Part shown: positions 25,805 through 35,135 of the stretch, piece after piece
Layout: each line of letters starts with the position of its first letter
Numbering within the stretch: position 1 is the stretch's first letter
NCBI GenBank assembly: GCA_963794995.1
Contig: CAWCFV010000002.1
Coordinates: forward strand, 434,001 to 498,000
Reading direction: 5' to 3'
DNA length: 64,000 nt
Source: CAWCFV01 sp963794995
Lineage (GTDB): Bacteria; Actinomycetota; Actinomycetes; JACCUZ01
Made by a program: the position numbers and the translations under genes
Notes under the pieces: generated by a model
What the model saw: only the letters and a program-made list of their open reading frames with translations
The model's database searches: none
Told to the model about the DNA's origin: nothing

Positions 25805-27072
25805 GGCGAAGGCTCCTGGAGTCTGGTCTCGACGTCGGTCACGACGTCGGCGAGCGGGACGGCGTCCTGGTCACCGGTGGCGAGGTCCTTGACCTGCGCG
25901 ACACCGGCGGCGAGATCTCGCTCCCCCAGCACCACGGCGAAGCGGGCGCCGGACCGGTCGGCGGCCTTCATGGAGCCCTTGAGCCCCCGGCCGCCGTAGG
26001 CCAGGTCGGCCCGGACGCCGGCCCGCCGCCACCTCGTCACCGCGTCGAACAGCGGCCCGACCGCGTCGTCACCGATCGGCACCGCGAAGACCTGGACGCC
26101 GGTCATGCCCGGCAGCGCAACCTTCTCGGCGCGCAGCGCGAGCACCGTGCGGTCGACTCCGAGCGCCCAGCCGACGCCGGGCAGCGGGGGGCCGCCGATC
26201 GACTCGGACAGCCCGTCGTAGCGGCCACCGCCGCCGACCGCGGCCTGCGCCCCGAGGCCGTCGTGGACGAACTCGAACGTGGTGCGGGTGTAGTAGTCGA
26301 GGCCGCGCACCAGGGTCGGGGTGTCCTCGAACGTGACACCGGCGGCGGTGAGCAGCGTCCGGACCTGCGCGTGGTGCGCCGTGCACGCGGCGCACAGGTG
26401 GTCGACCGCGAGCGGTGCACCGGCGAGCTGGGCCGCGACGTGCGGCCTCTTGTCGTCGAGCAGGCGCAACGGGTTCACCTCGACCCGGCGCCGGGTCTCG
26501 TCGTCGAGGTCGAGGCCGCGCAGGAAGTCCTGCAGCGCGTCGCGGTACGCGGGCCTGCACTCGCGGTCGCCCAGCGAGTTGACCAGGAGGCGGACGTCGC
26601 GCAGGCCGAGTGCCGCGTAGGCGTCGACGGCGAGGACCACCGTCTCGGCGTCCAGCGCGGCGTCGTCGGCGCCGAGCGCCTCGATGCCCACCTGCGAGAA
26701 GTGGCGGTAGCGACCGGCCTGGGGCCGCTCGTAGCGGTAGTAGCTGCCGGAGTACCAGACCTTCACCGGCAGCGCCCCGCGGTGCAGGTTGTGCTCCAGG
26801 ACGGCGCGCAGCACCGACGCGGTGCCCTCGGGGCGCAGGGTCAGCGAGCGGCCGCCCTTGTCGGCGAAGGTGTACATCTCCTTGCTGACGACGTCGGTCG
26901 ACTCGCCGACGCCGCGCTCGAACAGCGCCGTGTCCTCGAAGGTCGGCGTCTCCACGTAGGCGTAGCCGGCCAGCTGCGCCGGCGCCGACATCGCCTCGCG
27001 CACGGCGAGGAACGTCGCCGACTCCGGCGGCAACAGGTCGAACGTGCCCTTGGGCGCCTGGAAGCTCGTCAC
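25801..27072 (-). CDS. hisS: Histidyl-tRNA synthetase
   Basis: 423 aa class II synthetase. Motif 2 WYSGSYYRYERPQAGRYRHFSQVGIE, the histidine-specific LVRGLDYYTRTTFEF, and motif 3 GVGWALGVDRT. A C-terminal anticodon-binding domain starts near residue 325 (VQVFAVPIGDDAV). It precedes aspS in a two-gene operon, the standard actinobacterial pair. Confidence 0.96.
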
Positions 27073-27085
27073 GGCCCGGGTCCTG

Positions 27086-27805
27086 TCAGAGTCCCCGGCG
27101 CGGTGCGGCTGCGCCGTCCTTGCGCCCGGGCAGGTCCTGCAGGAACGGGTTGGTCGCCCGCTCGCGGCCGATGGTCGTCTGGGGGCCGTGGCCGGGCAGG
27201 ACCACCACGTCGTCGCTGAGGGTCAGCACCTTCGCGGCCAGGCTGCGCAGCATCGTCGGCGTGTCGCCGCCCGGCAGGTCGGTGCGCCCGATGCTGCCCG
27301 CGAAGAGCAGGTCGCCCGACAGGAAGTAGGACTCCGGCCCGTCCCCGTCTGCCGGGTCGTGCGGCAGCCGGAACGCGACCGATCCCGGCGTGTGTCCCGG
27401 GGCGTGGTCGACCGATACCTCCAGGCCGGCGATCGAGAGCAGCTCGCCGTCGGCAAGCGGCTTGACGTCGTCGGGCTCGGTCCACTCCAGGCGGCCGCCG
27501 AACATCGTGGCCGTCTCCCGGGAGATCCCGGACAGCGGGTCGGCGAGCATGTGGTCGTCGCCGGGGTGCAGGTACGCGGGGATGCCGCGGGCGCCGCAGA
27601 CCGGTGTCACCGAGAAGGTGTGGTCGAGGTGCCCGTGCGTGAGGAGCACCGCGACCGGCTGCAGGCGGTGCTCGCGCAGCAGGTCGTCCAGCCGTGGCAC
27701 GACCTCCAGGCCGGGGTCGACCACGACGCACTCCTCGCCCGCGGCCGGCGCGACGACGTAGCAGTTCGTGCCGAAGGCGGCTGACGGGAAGCCGGTGATC
27801 AGCAC
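27086..27805 (-). CDS. MBL-fold metallo-hydrolase (glyoxalase II-like)
   Basis: 239 aa. Metal motifs THGHLDH (HxHxDH), a further His in HAPGHTPGS, Asp in FLSGDLLF and His in VLPGHGPQT. This set matches hydroxyacylglutathione-hydrolase-like MBL proteins, which often lie beside hisS; the true substrate is unknown. The GTG at 27805 (VLITGFPSAAFGTNCYV) is preferred because AGGAAGG stands six bases upstream; an alternative GTG at 27850 would add 15 residues. Confidence 0.88.
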   Translation of the reverse strand: MLITGFPSAAFGTNCYVVAPAAGEECVVVDPGLEVVPRLDDLLREHRLQPVAVLLTHGHLDHTFSVTPVCGARGIPAYLHPGDDHMLADPLSGISRETATMFGGRLEWTEPDDVKPLADGELLSIAGLEVSVDHAPGHTPGSVAFRLPHDPADGDGPESYFLSGDLLFAGSIGRTDLPGGDTPTMLRSLAAKVLTLSDDVVVLPGHGPQTTIGRERATNPFLQDLPGRKDGAAAPRRGL

Positions 27806-27965
27806 GAGCGCCTTCCTGGGGTGCGGAGCGCCTGGCGACCGAGCGGTCACGGCGTGAACGTCGAGCCTACCGGCGGCTTCCCGGGCCCCGCGAACGCGTA
27901 ACCCTAGACTTGCCGACCGAGCGCGGACGGACGCGCTGTAGGAGCAGTCACGAGTGGAGGCACGG

Positions 27966-28820
27966 GTGGCGGGCAGCGCGAAGCGGGAGCGTCAGCTGGC
28001 GCGGGAGCACTACGAGCGCCAGCAGGCACGCCGGGCGGCCCGTACGGCCAGGCGGCGCCGTACCCAGCAGGTCGTCGCGGTCGCCCTCGCCGCCCTCCTG
28101 ATCGTCGGTGGGGTGGTCGTCCTCTCCCAGCTGCTCGGCGGTGACGACACGGTCGAGGCCACCGGGCCCGGCGGCAAGAGCAGCGCAACCGGGACGACGC
28201 CGGCCGAGAGCCCCACCCCGTCGCCGTCGGCGAGCACCCCCGGGGCGGGTTGCACCTACACGGAGACCGGGGACGCCAGCAAGGACGTCGGGGTCCCCGA
28301 GTACGACCCGAGCAAGGCCGCGAGCTACCGCGAGCCCTTCACCGTCACCCTGACGACGAACGCCGGTGACATCACGATCGAGACAGCTGCCGACAAGGCG
28401 CCGTGCACGTCGAACAGCTTCCGGCACCTCGCCGACTCCGGCTTCTACGACGGCACGGACTGCCACCGCCTCACCACCGACGGCATCTTCGTCCTGCAGT
28501 GCGGCGACCCGACCGGCGGCGGCAGCGGCGGTCCCGGCTACCAGTTCGGCGTCGAGAACGCACCGGCCGACCAGGTCTACCCGGCAGGCACGGTGGCGAT
28601 GGCGCGCACCCCGGACCCCGGGAGCAACGGCAGCCAGTTCTTCCTCGTCTACGAGGAGACCAGCCTCCCGGACGAGAACGGCTACACCGTGTTCGGCACC
28701 GTGACCTCCGGCCTCGACGTGGTGCAGAAGGTCGCCGCCGCCGGCGTGGCGGGCGGTGGCGCCGACGGCGCTCCTGCCGAGACGGTCACGATCCAGTCCG
28801 CGACCGTCGGGAAGGGCTGA
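27966..28820 (+). CDS. Membrane-anchored cyclophilin-type peptidyl-prolyl isomerase
   Basis: 284 aa. A basic N-terminus, one membrane helix (about 38-57), a Ser/Pro/Thr linker and an extracellular cyclophilin domain (about 125-280) with FRHLADSGFYDGTDCHRL, FVLQCGDPTGGGSGGPGY and NGSQFFLVY. It assists folding of secreted proteins. The GTG at 27966 is preferred over one 12 bases upstream because GGAGG sits at correct spacing. It is followed two bases later by the DUF349 gene. Confidence 0.92.
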   Translation: MAGSAKRERQLAREHYERQQARRAARTARRRRTQQVVAVALAALLIVGGVVVLSQLLGGDDTVEATGPGGKSSATGTTPAESPTPSPSASTPGAGCTYTETGDASKDVGVPEYDPSKAASYREPFTVTLTTNAGDITIETAADKAPCTSNSFRHLADSGFYDGTDCHRLTTDGIFVLQCGDPTGGGSGGPGYQFGVENAPADQVYPAGTVAMARTPDPGSNGSQFFLVYEETSLPDENGYTVFGTVTSGLDVVQKVAAAGVAGGGADGAPAETVTIQSATVGKG

Positions 28821-28821
28821 C

Positions 28822-30558
28822 GTGACGGAGCACCCCGGTACCACCGAGCAGCAGGAGCCCGCTCCGGGCGACGACGCCAGTACGCCGCCCCAGCCCGAGG
28901 CACCGGCGGCCACCGAGCCCACCCAGCCCGAGGCACCGGCAGCCGCCGAGCCTGCCCAGCCCGAGGCACCGGCGGCCGACTCGGCCCCCGAGCCTGCCGA
29001 GCCCGCCCGGCCCACCGAGCACGGGACGCCGGCACCCGCCGAGCCCGAGGCGGCGGCCAGCGTCACGTCCGAGCCGGCCGAGGCCGACCGGCCCGAGGCA
29101 CCGACAGCCGCCGAGCCGGCCCGGCCCACCGAGGCCGAGACACCGGCGGCCCCGGACAGCCCCGCGGAGCCGGACAGCCCCGCGGAGCCGGACAGCCCCG
29201 CGGAGCCGGACAGCGGGCGGGCCCCGGCACCGGCAGCGCCCTCACCCGAGGTGCCGCACGCGCCGACACCGGCCGAGGTGCCGCACGCCCCCGGCGCTGC
29301 CGGCGCCCCCGCGGCGCCCGCCGCGCCGGCCTCGGACCCCACCGCGTGGGGCCGGGTGGCCGACGACGGCACGGTGTTCGTCCGGACGGCCGACGGCGAG
29401 CGCTCGGTCGGGTCGTACCCGGACGCGACACCGACCGAGGCGCTGGCGTACTTCGGCCGGAAGTTCGACGAGCTCAGCGCCCAGGTCGACCTGCTCGAGC
29501 AGCGGGTCCGTGCGGGTGGCGTCTCGCCCAAGGACTCCTCCGCCACCCTCGCGCACCTGCGCGAGGCGGTCACCGACGCGCACGCGGTCGGTGACCTCGC
29601 CGGCCTGCTCGCCCGCCTCGACGTCGTCGAGGCGCAGGCGGAGAAGGCCCGGGCCAAGGCCGACCGGGCCCGCGCCGCTGCCCGGACGCGCGCGGTCGAG
29701 GCCAAGGAGAAGATCGTGGCCGAGGCGGAGACGCTGGCCGCCTCGACGGACTGGAAGCGCACCGGGGACCGCCTGCGCACGCTGCTCGACGAGTGGAAGA
29801 AGGTCCCGCGCATCGAGCGCAAGGCCGACGACACGCTGTGGAAGCGGTTCAGCCAGGCCCGCAGCGCGTTCGACAAGGCCCGCCGCGCCCACTTCGCAGA
29901 GCTGGACGTGAGCCGCGGCGAGGCCGCGCAGGTCAAGGAGCGGCTGATCAAGAAGGCCGAGGAGCTCTCGAGCTCGAAGGAGTGGGGCGACACGGCCCGC
30001 GCCTACCGCGACCTGATGACGCAGTGGAAGGCCGCCGGACGGGCCCGCCGCGACGTCGAGGACGAGCTCTGGTCGCGGTTCCGTGCCGCCCAGGACCTCT
30101 TCTTCAGCGCACGGGCCGAGGTGTTCGCCGAGCGCGACGCCGGCCAGTCCGAGAACCTGGAGAAGAAGCGGGCTCTGGCCGCCGAGGCCGAGCGGCTGCT
30201 CCCCGTCACCGACCTCAAGTCGGCCCGGGCCGCTCTGCGGTCCCTGCACGAGCGGTGGGAGGCCGTCGGCCACGTGCCGCGCGGCGACCGCGACGAGGTC
30301 GAGGGCCGGCTCCGCAAGGTCGACGACGCCGTGCGCGCGGCGGAGGAGGCGGAGTGGGCCCGGTCCAACCCGGAGGCACGGGCCAGGGCCGAGGCCACCG
30401 TGGCCCAGCTCCGGACGAGCATCGACGCCCTCGAGAAGGACGCCGCCGCCGCCCGCGCGAAGGGCGAGGAGAAGAAGGCCGCGGACGCCGAGAGCGCCGC
30501 CGCGACCAGGCGTACCTGGCTGGTCGAGGCCGAGAAGACCCTGACCGAGTTCAGCTAG
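28822..30558 (+). CDS. DUF349 coiled-coil protein with long Pro/Ala/Glu-rich N-terminus
   Basis: 578 aa. Residues 1-170 are low complexity with QPEAPAA repeats and PAEPDS repeats. From about 175 on there are helical DUF349 repeats, each about 70 residues, with the WK..G/P..DxLW..F motif (WKRTGDRLRTLLDEWKKVPRIERKADDTLWKRFSQARSAF; WKAAGRARRDVEDELWSRFRAAQDLFF; WEAVGHVPRGDRDEVEGRLRKVDDAV). Function in bacteria is not established. GTG start two bases after the isomerase stop. Confidence 0.87.
   Translation: MTEHPGTTEQQEPAPGDDASTPPQPEAPAATEPTQPEAPAAAEPAQPEAPAADSAPEPAEPARPTEHGTPAPAEPEAAASVTSEPAEADRPEAPTAAEPARPTEAETPAAPDSPAEPDSPAEPDSPAEPDSGRAPAPAAPSPEVPHAPTPAEVPHAPGAAGAPAAPAAPASDPTAWGRVADDGTVFVRTADGERSVGSYPDATPTEALAYFGRKFDELSAQVDLLEQRVRAGGVSPKDSSATLAHLREAVTDAHAVGDLAGLLARLDVVEAQAEKARAKADRARAAARTRAVEAKEKIVAEAETLAASTDWKRTGDRLRTLLDEWKKVPRIERKADDTLWKRFSQARSAFDKARRAHFAELDVSRGEAAQVKERLIKKAEELSSSKEWGDTARAYRDLMTQWKAAGRARRDVEDELWSRFRAAQDLFFSARAEVFAERDAGQSENLEKKRALAAEAERLLPVTDLKSARAALRSLHERWEAVGHVPRGDRDEVEGRLRKVDDAVRAAEEAEWARSNPEARARAEATVAQLRTSIDALEKDAAAARAKGEEKKAADAESAAATRRTWLVEAEKTLTEFS
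29157..29214. repeat. 18-bp tandem repeat in the DUF349 gene
   Basis: Just over three copies of an 18-bp unit (GACAGCCCCGCGGAGCCG) encode the repeated Asp-Ser-Pro-Ala-Glu-Pro linker. In-frame length variation would be tolerated. Confidence 0.9.
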
Positions 30559-30570
30559 CCGGCCCCCGGG

Positions 30571-32070
30571 CTACTGGGAGGTCGGGAAGGCGAGGGTGGC
30601 GGCGCCGGTGGCGTCGGTGACGTGCGGCCACCGGCTGGTGACGACCTTCGCCCGGGTGTAGAAGCCGACGCCCTCGGTGCCGTGCACGTGGCGGTCGCCG
30701 AACAGGGAGTCCTTCCAGCCGCCGAACGAGTGGAAGGCCATCGGCACCGGGATCGGCACGTTGACGCCGATCATGCCCACGGTCACCCGGCGCTGGAAGG
30801 TGCGTGCCGACTCGCCGTTCGAGGTGAAGATCGCGGTCCCGTTGCCGTACGGGTTGGAGTTGACCAGGCGCACGGCCTCGTCGAAGGTGTCCGCCCGCAG
30901 GACCGTGAGCACGGGGCCGAAGATCTCGGCGGTGTACACCTCCATCTCCGGCGTCACGTGGTCGAAGAGCGTGGGAGCGACGAAGAATCCGTCCTCGTGC
31001 CCGGCGACCGAGACGTCACGGCCGTCGACGACCAGGGTCGCTCCGGCGTCGACCCCGCCCTGGATGTAGCCGAGAACGCGGTCCTGCGCCTCACGCGTCA
31101 CCACGGGGCCCATGTCGGACGTCTCGTCGCGACCGGGTCCGACCGTCAGCTGCTCGGTGAGTGCCTTGACCTTCTCGACCAGTCGGTCCCCCGCGTCGCC
31201 GACCGCCACCACCGCGGAGATCGCCATGCAGCGCTGCCCCGCCGACCCGTAGCCGGCGGCGACGAGCTGCTCGGCGGTGAAGTCGAGGTCGGCGTCGGGC
31301 AGGACCACCGCGTGGTTCTTGGCCCCGCCCAGGGCCTGGACGCGCTTGCCGGCGGCGGTGCCCCGCTCGTAGATGTACCGGGCGATCGGCGTCGAGCCGA
31401 CGAACGAGACCGCCGCGATGTCCGGGTGGTCGAGGATGGCGTCGACGGCGACCTTGTCTCCGTGGACGACGTTGTAGACGCCGTCGGGCAGGCCGGCGTC
31501 CGCGTAGAGCTGGGCGATGAAGGTCGACGCCGAAGGGTCCCGCTCGCTGGGCTTGAGCACGAAGGCGTTACCGGTGGCGATCGCGATCGGGTGCATCCAC
31601 ATCGGGACCATCACCGGGAAGTTGAACGGCGTGATGCCGGCGACGACGCCGAGCGGCTGCCGGAACGACCACGAGTCGACGTCGGACGACACCTGCTCGG
31701 AGAACTCGCCCTTGAGCAGCTGCGGGATGCCGCAGGCGAACTCCACCACCTCCAGACCACGCGTCACCTCGCCCAGCGCGTCGGACACGACCTTGCCGTG
31801 CTCGTCGGCGACCAGCCGGGCCAGCTCGGCGCTGTGCTTCTCGACGAGGTCGCGGAACGCGAACATCACCCGAGCCCGCTTCACGACGGCGACGTCGCGC
31901 CACTCCTCGTAGGCCTTGCCGGCGGCCGCCACCGCCGCGTCGACGTCGGCGGGCTCGGCCAGCACGACCTCGGCCTGCTGGTCGCCCGTCGCGGGGTTCC
32001 ACACAGGGGCGGTACGGGTGGAGGCACCCGTCGTCTCGGATCCGCCGATCCAGTGCTCGATCTTCCTCAT
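30571..32070 (-). CDS. mmsA: Methylmalonate-semialdehyde dehydrogenase (CoA-acylating)
   Basis: 499 aa aldehyde dehydrogenase family. Signature features: GITPFNFPVMVPMWM (catalytic Asn), ALGGAKNHAVVLPDADL (family-typical) and GSAGQRCMAISAVV with the catalytic Cys (about 284). Converts methylmalonate semialdehyde to propionyl-CoA in valine or inositol degradation. The ATG at 32070 with GGGAG at eight bases matches normal family length. No other valine or inositol catabolic gene is adjacent. Convergent with the DUF349 gene. Confidence 0.93.
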   Translation of the reverse strand: MRKIEHWIGGSETTGASTRTAPVWNPATGDQQAEVVLAEPADVDAAVAAAGKAYEEWRDVAVVKRARVMFAFRDLVEKHSAELARLVADEHGKVVSDALGEVTRGLEVVEFACGIPQLLKGEFSEQVSSDVDSWSFRQPLGVVAGITPFNFPVMVPMWMHPIAIATGNAFVLKPSERDPSASTFIAQLYADAGLPDGVYNVVHGDKVAVDAILDHPDIAAVSFVGSTPIARYIYERGTAAGKRVQALGGAKNHAVVLPDADLDFTAEQLVAAGYGSAGQRCMAISAVVAVGDAGDRLVEKVKALTEQLTVGPGRDETSDMGPVVTREAQDRVLGYIQGGVDAGATLVVDGRDVSVAGHEDGFFVAPTLFDHVTPEMEVYTAEIFGPVLTVLRADTFDEAVRLVNSNPYGNGTAIFTSNGESARTFQRRVTVGMIGVNVPIPVPMAFHSFGGWKDSLFGDRHVHGTEGVGFYTRAKVVTSRWPHVTDATGAATLAFPTSQ

Positions 32071-32143
32071 GACGGTGCTCCCTAGCAGTCTCGCGCGTGG
32101 TTCTCGGACGATATCCTCCGCGGGGCCGGGCGCGCCCGGCGGC

Positions 32144-34510
32144 TCAGGGCTTGGTGCTGGTGACCCGGTAGACGTCGAAGACCCCGTCGACGCCACGGAC
32201 CGCCCGGAGCACGTGGCCGAGGTGCTTCGGGTCGCCCATCTCGAAGGTGAACCGGGACAGGGCCACCCGGTCGCGCGAGGTGGTCACCGACGCCGACAGG
32301 ATGTTCACGTGCTGGTCGGACAGCACCCGGGTGACGTCGGAGAGCAGGCGCGACCGGTCCAGCGCCTCGACCTGGATCGCGACCAGGAACACCGAGGACG
32401 CCGACGGCGCCCACTCGACCTCGACCATGCGGTCCGGCTGCCCCGCCAAAGCCTGCGTGTTGACGCAGTCGTCTCGGTGCACGGACACACCGCTCCCCCG
32501 CGTGACGAAGCCGACGATGCCGTCGCCCGGCACCGGGGTGCAGCAGCGGGCCAGCTTGACCCAGATGTCCGACGCGCCCTTGACCACGACACCGGGGTCG
32601 GTGGCGCTGCGCCGGCGCATCCCGCTCCCGGGCGTGATGACCTCGGCGAGGTCCTCGGTCGCCCCCTCCTCGCCGCCGAGCGACTCGACGAGCCGGGCCA
32701 CGACCGACTGGGCCGACACGTGGCTGTCGCCGATGGCGGCGTAGAGACCGGTGATGTCCGGGTGGTGCAGGTCGTGGGCGAGGGTCGTGAGCGTCTCGGT
32801 GGTGAGCAGGCGCTGGATCGGGAGGTTCTGCTTGCGCATCGCCTTGGTGATGGCGTCCTTGCCGCGCTCGATGGCCTCCTCTCGACGCTCCTTGGAGAAC
32901 CAGGAGCGGATCTTGTTCCGCGCGCGCGGGCTCTGGACGAAGGTGAGCCAGTCGCGGCTGGGCCCGGCGCCCTGCGCCTTGGAGGTGAACACCTCGACGA
33001 GGTCGCCGTTCTCGAGCGTGCTCTCGAGCGGCACCAGCCGGCTGTTGACCCGGGCGCCGATGCACCGGTGCCCGACCTCGGTGTGCACGGCGTAGGCGAA
33101 GTCGACCGGGGTCGCGCCCGAGGGCAACGCGATGACGTCGCCCTTGGGGGTGAAGACGTAGACCTCGGCGGCCTTGAGGTCGAAGCGCAGGCTCTCGAGG
33201 AACTCCCCCGGGTCCTCGGTCTCGCGCTGCCAGTCGAGCAGCTGCCGGAGCCAGGCCATGTCGTTGACCGCACCGGTGTCGTCCTTGCCGGACCGGCCGG
33301 CCGCGGCCTCTCCCTGGCCGGAGGCACCGGGGTCCTCCTTGTACTTCCAGTGCGACGCCACGCCGTACTCCGCGCGGCGGTGCATCGCGAACGTGCGGAT
33401 CTGCAGCTCGACCGGCTTGCCCTCGGGCCCGATGACCGTCGTGTGCAACGACTGGTACATGTTGAACTTGGGCATCGCGATGTAGTCCTTGAACCGGCCG
33501 GGCACCGGGTTCCAGCGCGCATGGATCGCGCCGAGGACCGCATAGCAGTCGCGCACCGAGTCGACCAGGATCCGGATGCCGACCAGGTCGTAGATGTCGG
33601 CGAAGTCGCGGCCCCGCACGATCATCTTCTGATAGATCGAGTAGTAGTGCTTCGGGCGCCCGCTGACCTGGCTGCGGATCTTTGCGCCCTTGAGGTCCTC
33701 CTGGAGCCGTACCAGGACGCCCTCGAGGTAGTCGTCGCGGCTCGGCGACCGGTCGCTGACCAGCCGGACGATCTCGTCGTAGACCTTCGGGTAGAGCGTC
33801 GCGAACGCGAGGTCCTCGAGCTCCCACTTCAGGGTGTTCATGCCGAGGCGGTGGGCCAGCGGCGCGTAGATCTCCAGCGTCTCCCTGGCCGAGCGCTCCG
33901 CCGACTCCGGCTTGACGTACTTGATGGTGCGCATGTTGTGCAGCCGGTCGGCGAGCTTGATGACGAGCACGCGGATGTCGCGCGCCATCGCCACGATCAT
34001 CTTGCGCACGGTCTCGGCCTGGGCCGACTCGCCGTAGCCGACCCGGTCGAGCTTGGTCACGCCGTCGACCAGGTGCGCCACCTCGTCGCCGAAGTCCTCG
34101 CGCAGCTGCTCCAGCGTGTAGGGCGTGTCCTCGACCGTGTCGTGCATCAGTGAGGCGCACAGGGTGGGAGGGGTCATGCCGAGCTCGGCGAGGATGGTCG
34201 TCACCGCGAGCGGATGGGTGATGTAGGGGTCTCCGCTCTTGCGCACCTGGCCCCGGTGGTACCGCTCGGCGACCACGTAGGCCTGCTCCAGCATCCGGAG
34301 GTCTGCCTTCGGGTGGGTCTGCCGGACCACCCGGAACAGCGGCTCGAGCACCGGGTTCGTGCCGGGCTTCTGCGCACCCAGCCGCGCCAGCCGGGCCCGT
34401 ACCCGACGGCCGGTGGGGGCGGTCCCGGGAAGCGCCGGTCCGGGCGCCGAGGAGCCGTCCGGCTGACCGTCGTCGAGGTCCGCCGGACTGGAGGTGGGCG
34501 CGTCGGCCAC
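32144..34510 (-). CDS. relA: RelA/SpoT-type bifunctional (p)ppGpp synthetase/hydrolase
   Basis: 788 aa. HD hydrolase domain (about 80-200) with ASLMHDTVEDT, then the synthetase domain with KHYYSIYQKM, DLVGIRILV and VELQIRTFAMHRRAEYG. A TGS domain (VYVFTPKGDVIALPSGATPVDFAYAVHTEVGHRCIGARVN, about 465-530) and a C-terminal ACT domain follow. As both active sites look intact, it can likely make and destroy the stringent-response alarmone. It lies directly after apt, the conserved order. Confidence 0.96.
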   Translation of the reverse strand: MADAPTSSPADLDDGQPDGSSAPGPALPGTAPTGRRVRARLARLGAQKPGTNPVLEPLFRVVRQTHPKADLRMLEQAYVVAERYHRGQVRKSGDPYITHPLAVTTILAELGMTPPTLCASLMHDTVEDTPYTLEQLREDFGDEVAHLVDGVTKLDRVGYGESAQAETVRKMIVAMARDIRVLVIKLADRLHNMRTIKYVKPESAERSARETLEIYAPLAHRLGMNTLKWELEDLAFATLYPKVYDEIVRLVSDRSPSRDDYLEGVLVRLQEDLKGAKIRSQVSGRPKHYYSIYQKMIVRGRDFADIYDLVGIRILVDSVRDCYAVLGAIHARWNPVPGRFKDYIAMPKFNMYQSLHTTVIGPEGKPVELQIRTFAMHRRAEYGVASHWKYKEDPGASGQGEAAAGRSGKDDTGAVNDMAWLRQLLDWQRETEDPGEFLESLRFDLKAAEVYVFTPKGDVIALPSGATPVDFAYAVHTEVGHRCIGARVNSRLVPLESTLENGDLVEVFTSKAQGAGPSRDWLTFVQSPRARNKIRSWFSKERREEAIERGKDAITKAMRKQNLPIQRLLTTETLTTLAHDLHHPDITGLYAAIGDSHVSAQSVVARLVESLGGEEGATEDLAEVITPGSGMRRRSATDPGVVVKGASDIWVKLARCCTPVPGDGIVGFVTRGSGVSVHRDDCVNTQALAGQPDRMVEVEWAPSASSVFLVAIQVEALDRSRLLSDVTRVLSDQHVNILSASVTTSRDRVALSRFTFEMGDPKHLGHVLRAVRGVDGVFDVYRVTSTKP

Positions 34511-34544
34511 CGGCCCCTCCTCACTCGCTGCGGGAGTGGCCAGT

Positions 34545-35135
34545 CTAGGGCGCGCCGGCGGCTGCTCGCAGGCCGGCGCCGACGCGGGTCAGACGACGGC
34601 GAGGACGTGCGGCTCGGGCGCGTGCACGGCCGCCAGCGCCGCCCGGCCCTGGAGGAAGCCCAGCTCCATGCAGCACCGCGATCCCGACGACCTCGGCACC
34701 GCAGCGCCGGATCAGCTCGACAGTGGCCGCCGCCGTGCCGCCGGTCGCCAGCACGTCGTCGACCACCAGGACGCGGTCGCCGGGCGCGAAGGCGTCGGCC
34801 GTGACCTCGATGGTCGCCGAGCCGTACTCGAGGTCGTAGGACGCCTCGACCACGTCGCCGGGGAGCTTGCCCTTCTTGCGCACCGGGACGAAGCCAACCC
34901 CGAGCAGCAACGCGACGGGGGCGCCGACGAGGAAGCCGCGTGCCTCGATGCCCGCCACCTTGTCCGGTGCGGCATCGCGGAAGGGCGCCGCCAGCCCCTC
35001 GACGGCGTCGTGGAACGCCTTCGGGTCGGCGAGCAGCGGGGTGATGTCCTTGAAGACGATCCCCGGCGTCGGGAAGTCGGGGACGTCGCGCACCTTGGCG
35101 AGCAGCCGGTCCCCGTGGCCCGGCGTGGGGGTCAC
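34545..35135 (-). CDS. apt: Adenine phosphoribosyltransferase with frameshifted C-terminus
   Basis: Open frame of 196 aa. Residues 1-150 are a normal APT: PDFPTPGIVFKDITPLL, GIEARGFLVGAPVA and the PRPP site VLVVDDVLATGGTAAA. After GIAVL (near 34,671) an extra C at about 34,670 diverts the frame into a Gly/Ala/Arg-rich tail. The expected ending (MELGFLQGRAALAAVHAPEP..., stop TGA at 34589-34591) is present one frame over. The catalytic part is complete, so activity is possible. A sequencing error is equally likely. GTG start overlaps the secF stop. Confidence 0.88.
   Translation of the reverse strand: MTPTPGHGDRLLAKVRDVPDFPTPGIVFKDITPLLADPKAFHDAVEGLAAPFRDAAPDKVAGIEARGFLVGAPVALLLGVGFVPVRKKGKLPGDVVEASYDLEYGSATIEVTADAFAPGDRVLVVDDVLATGGTAAATVELIRRCGAEVVGIAVLHGAGLPPGPGGAGGRARARAARPRRRLTRVGAGLRAAAGAP

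Noticed and set aside
30550..30580. TAGCC/GGCTA hairpin between DUF349 and mmsA as a terminator
   Set aside because: Five-base stem with a long loop and no T run; too weak to call.
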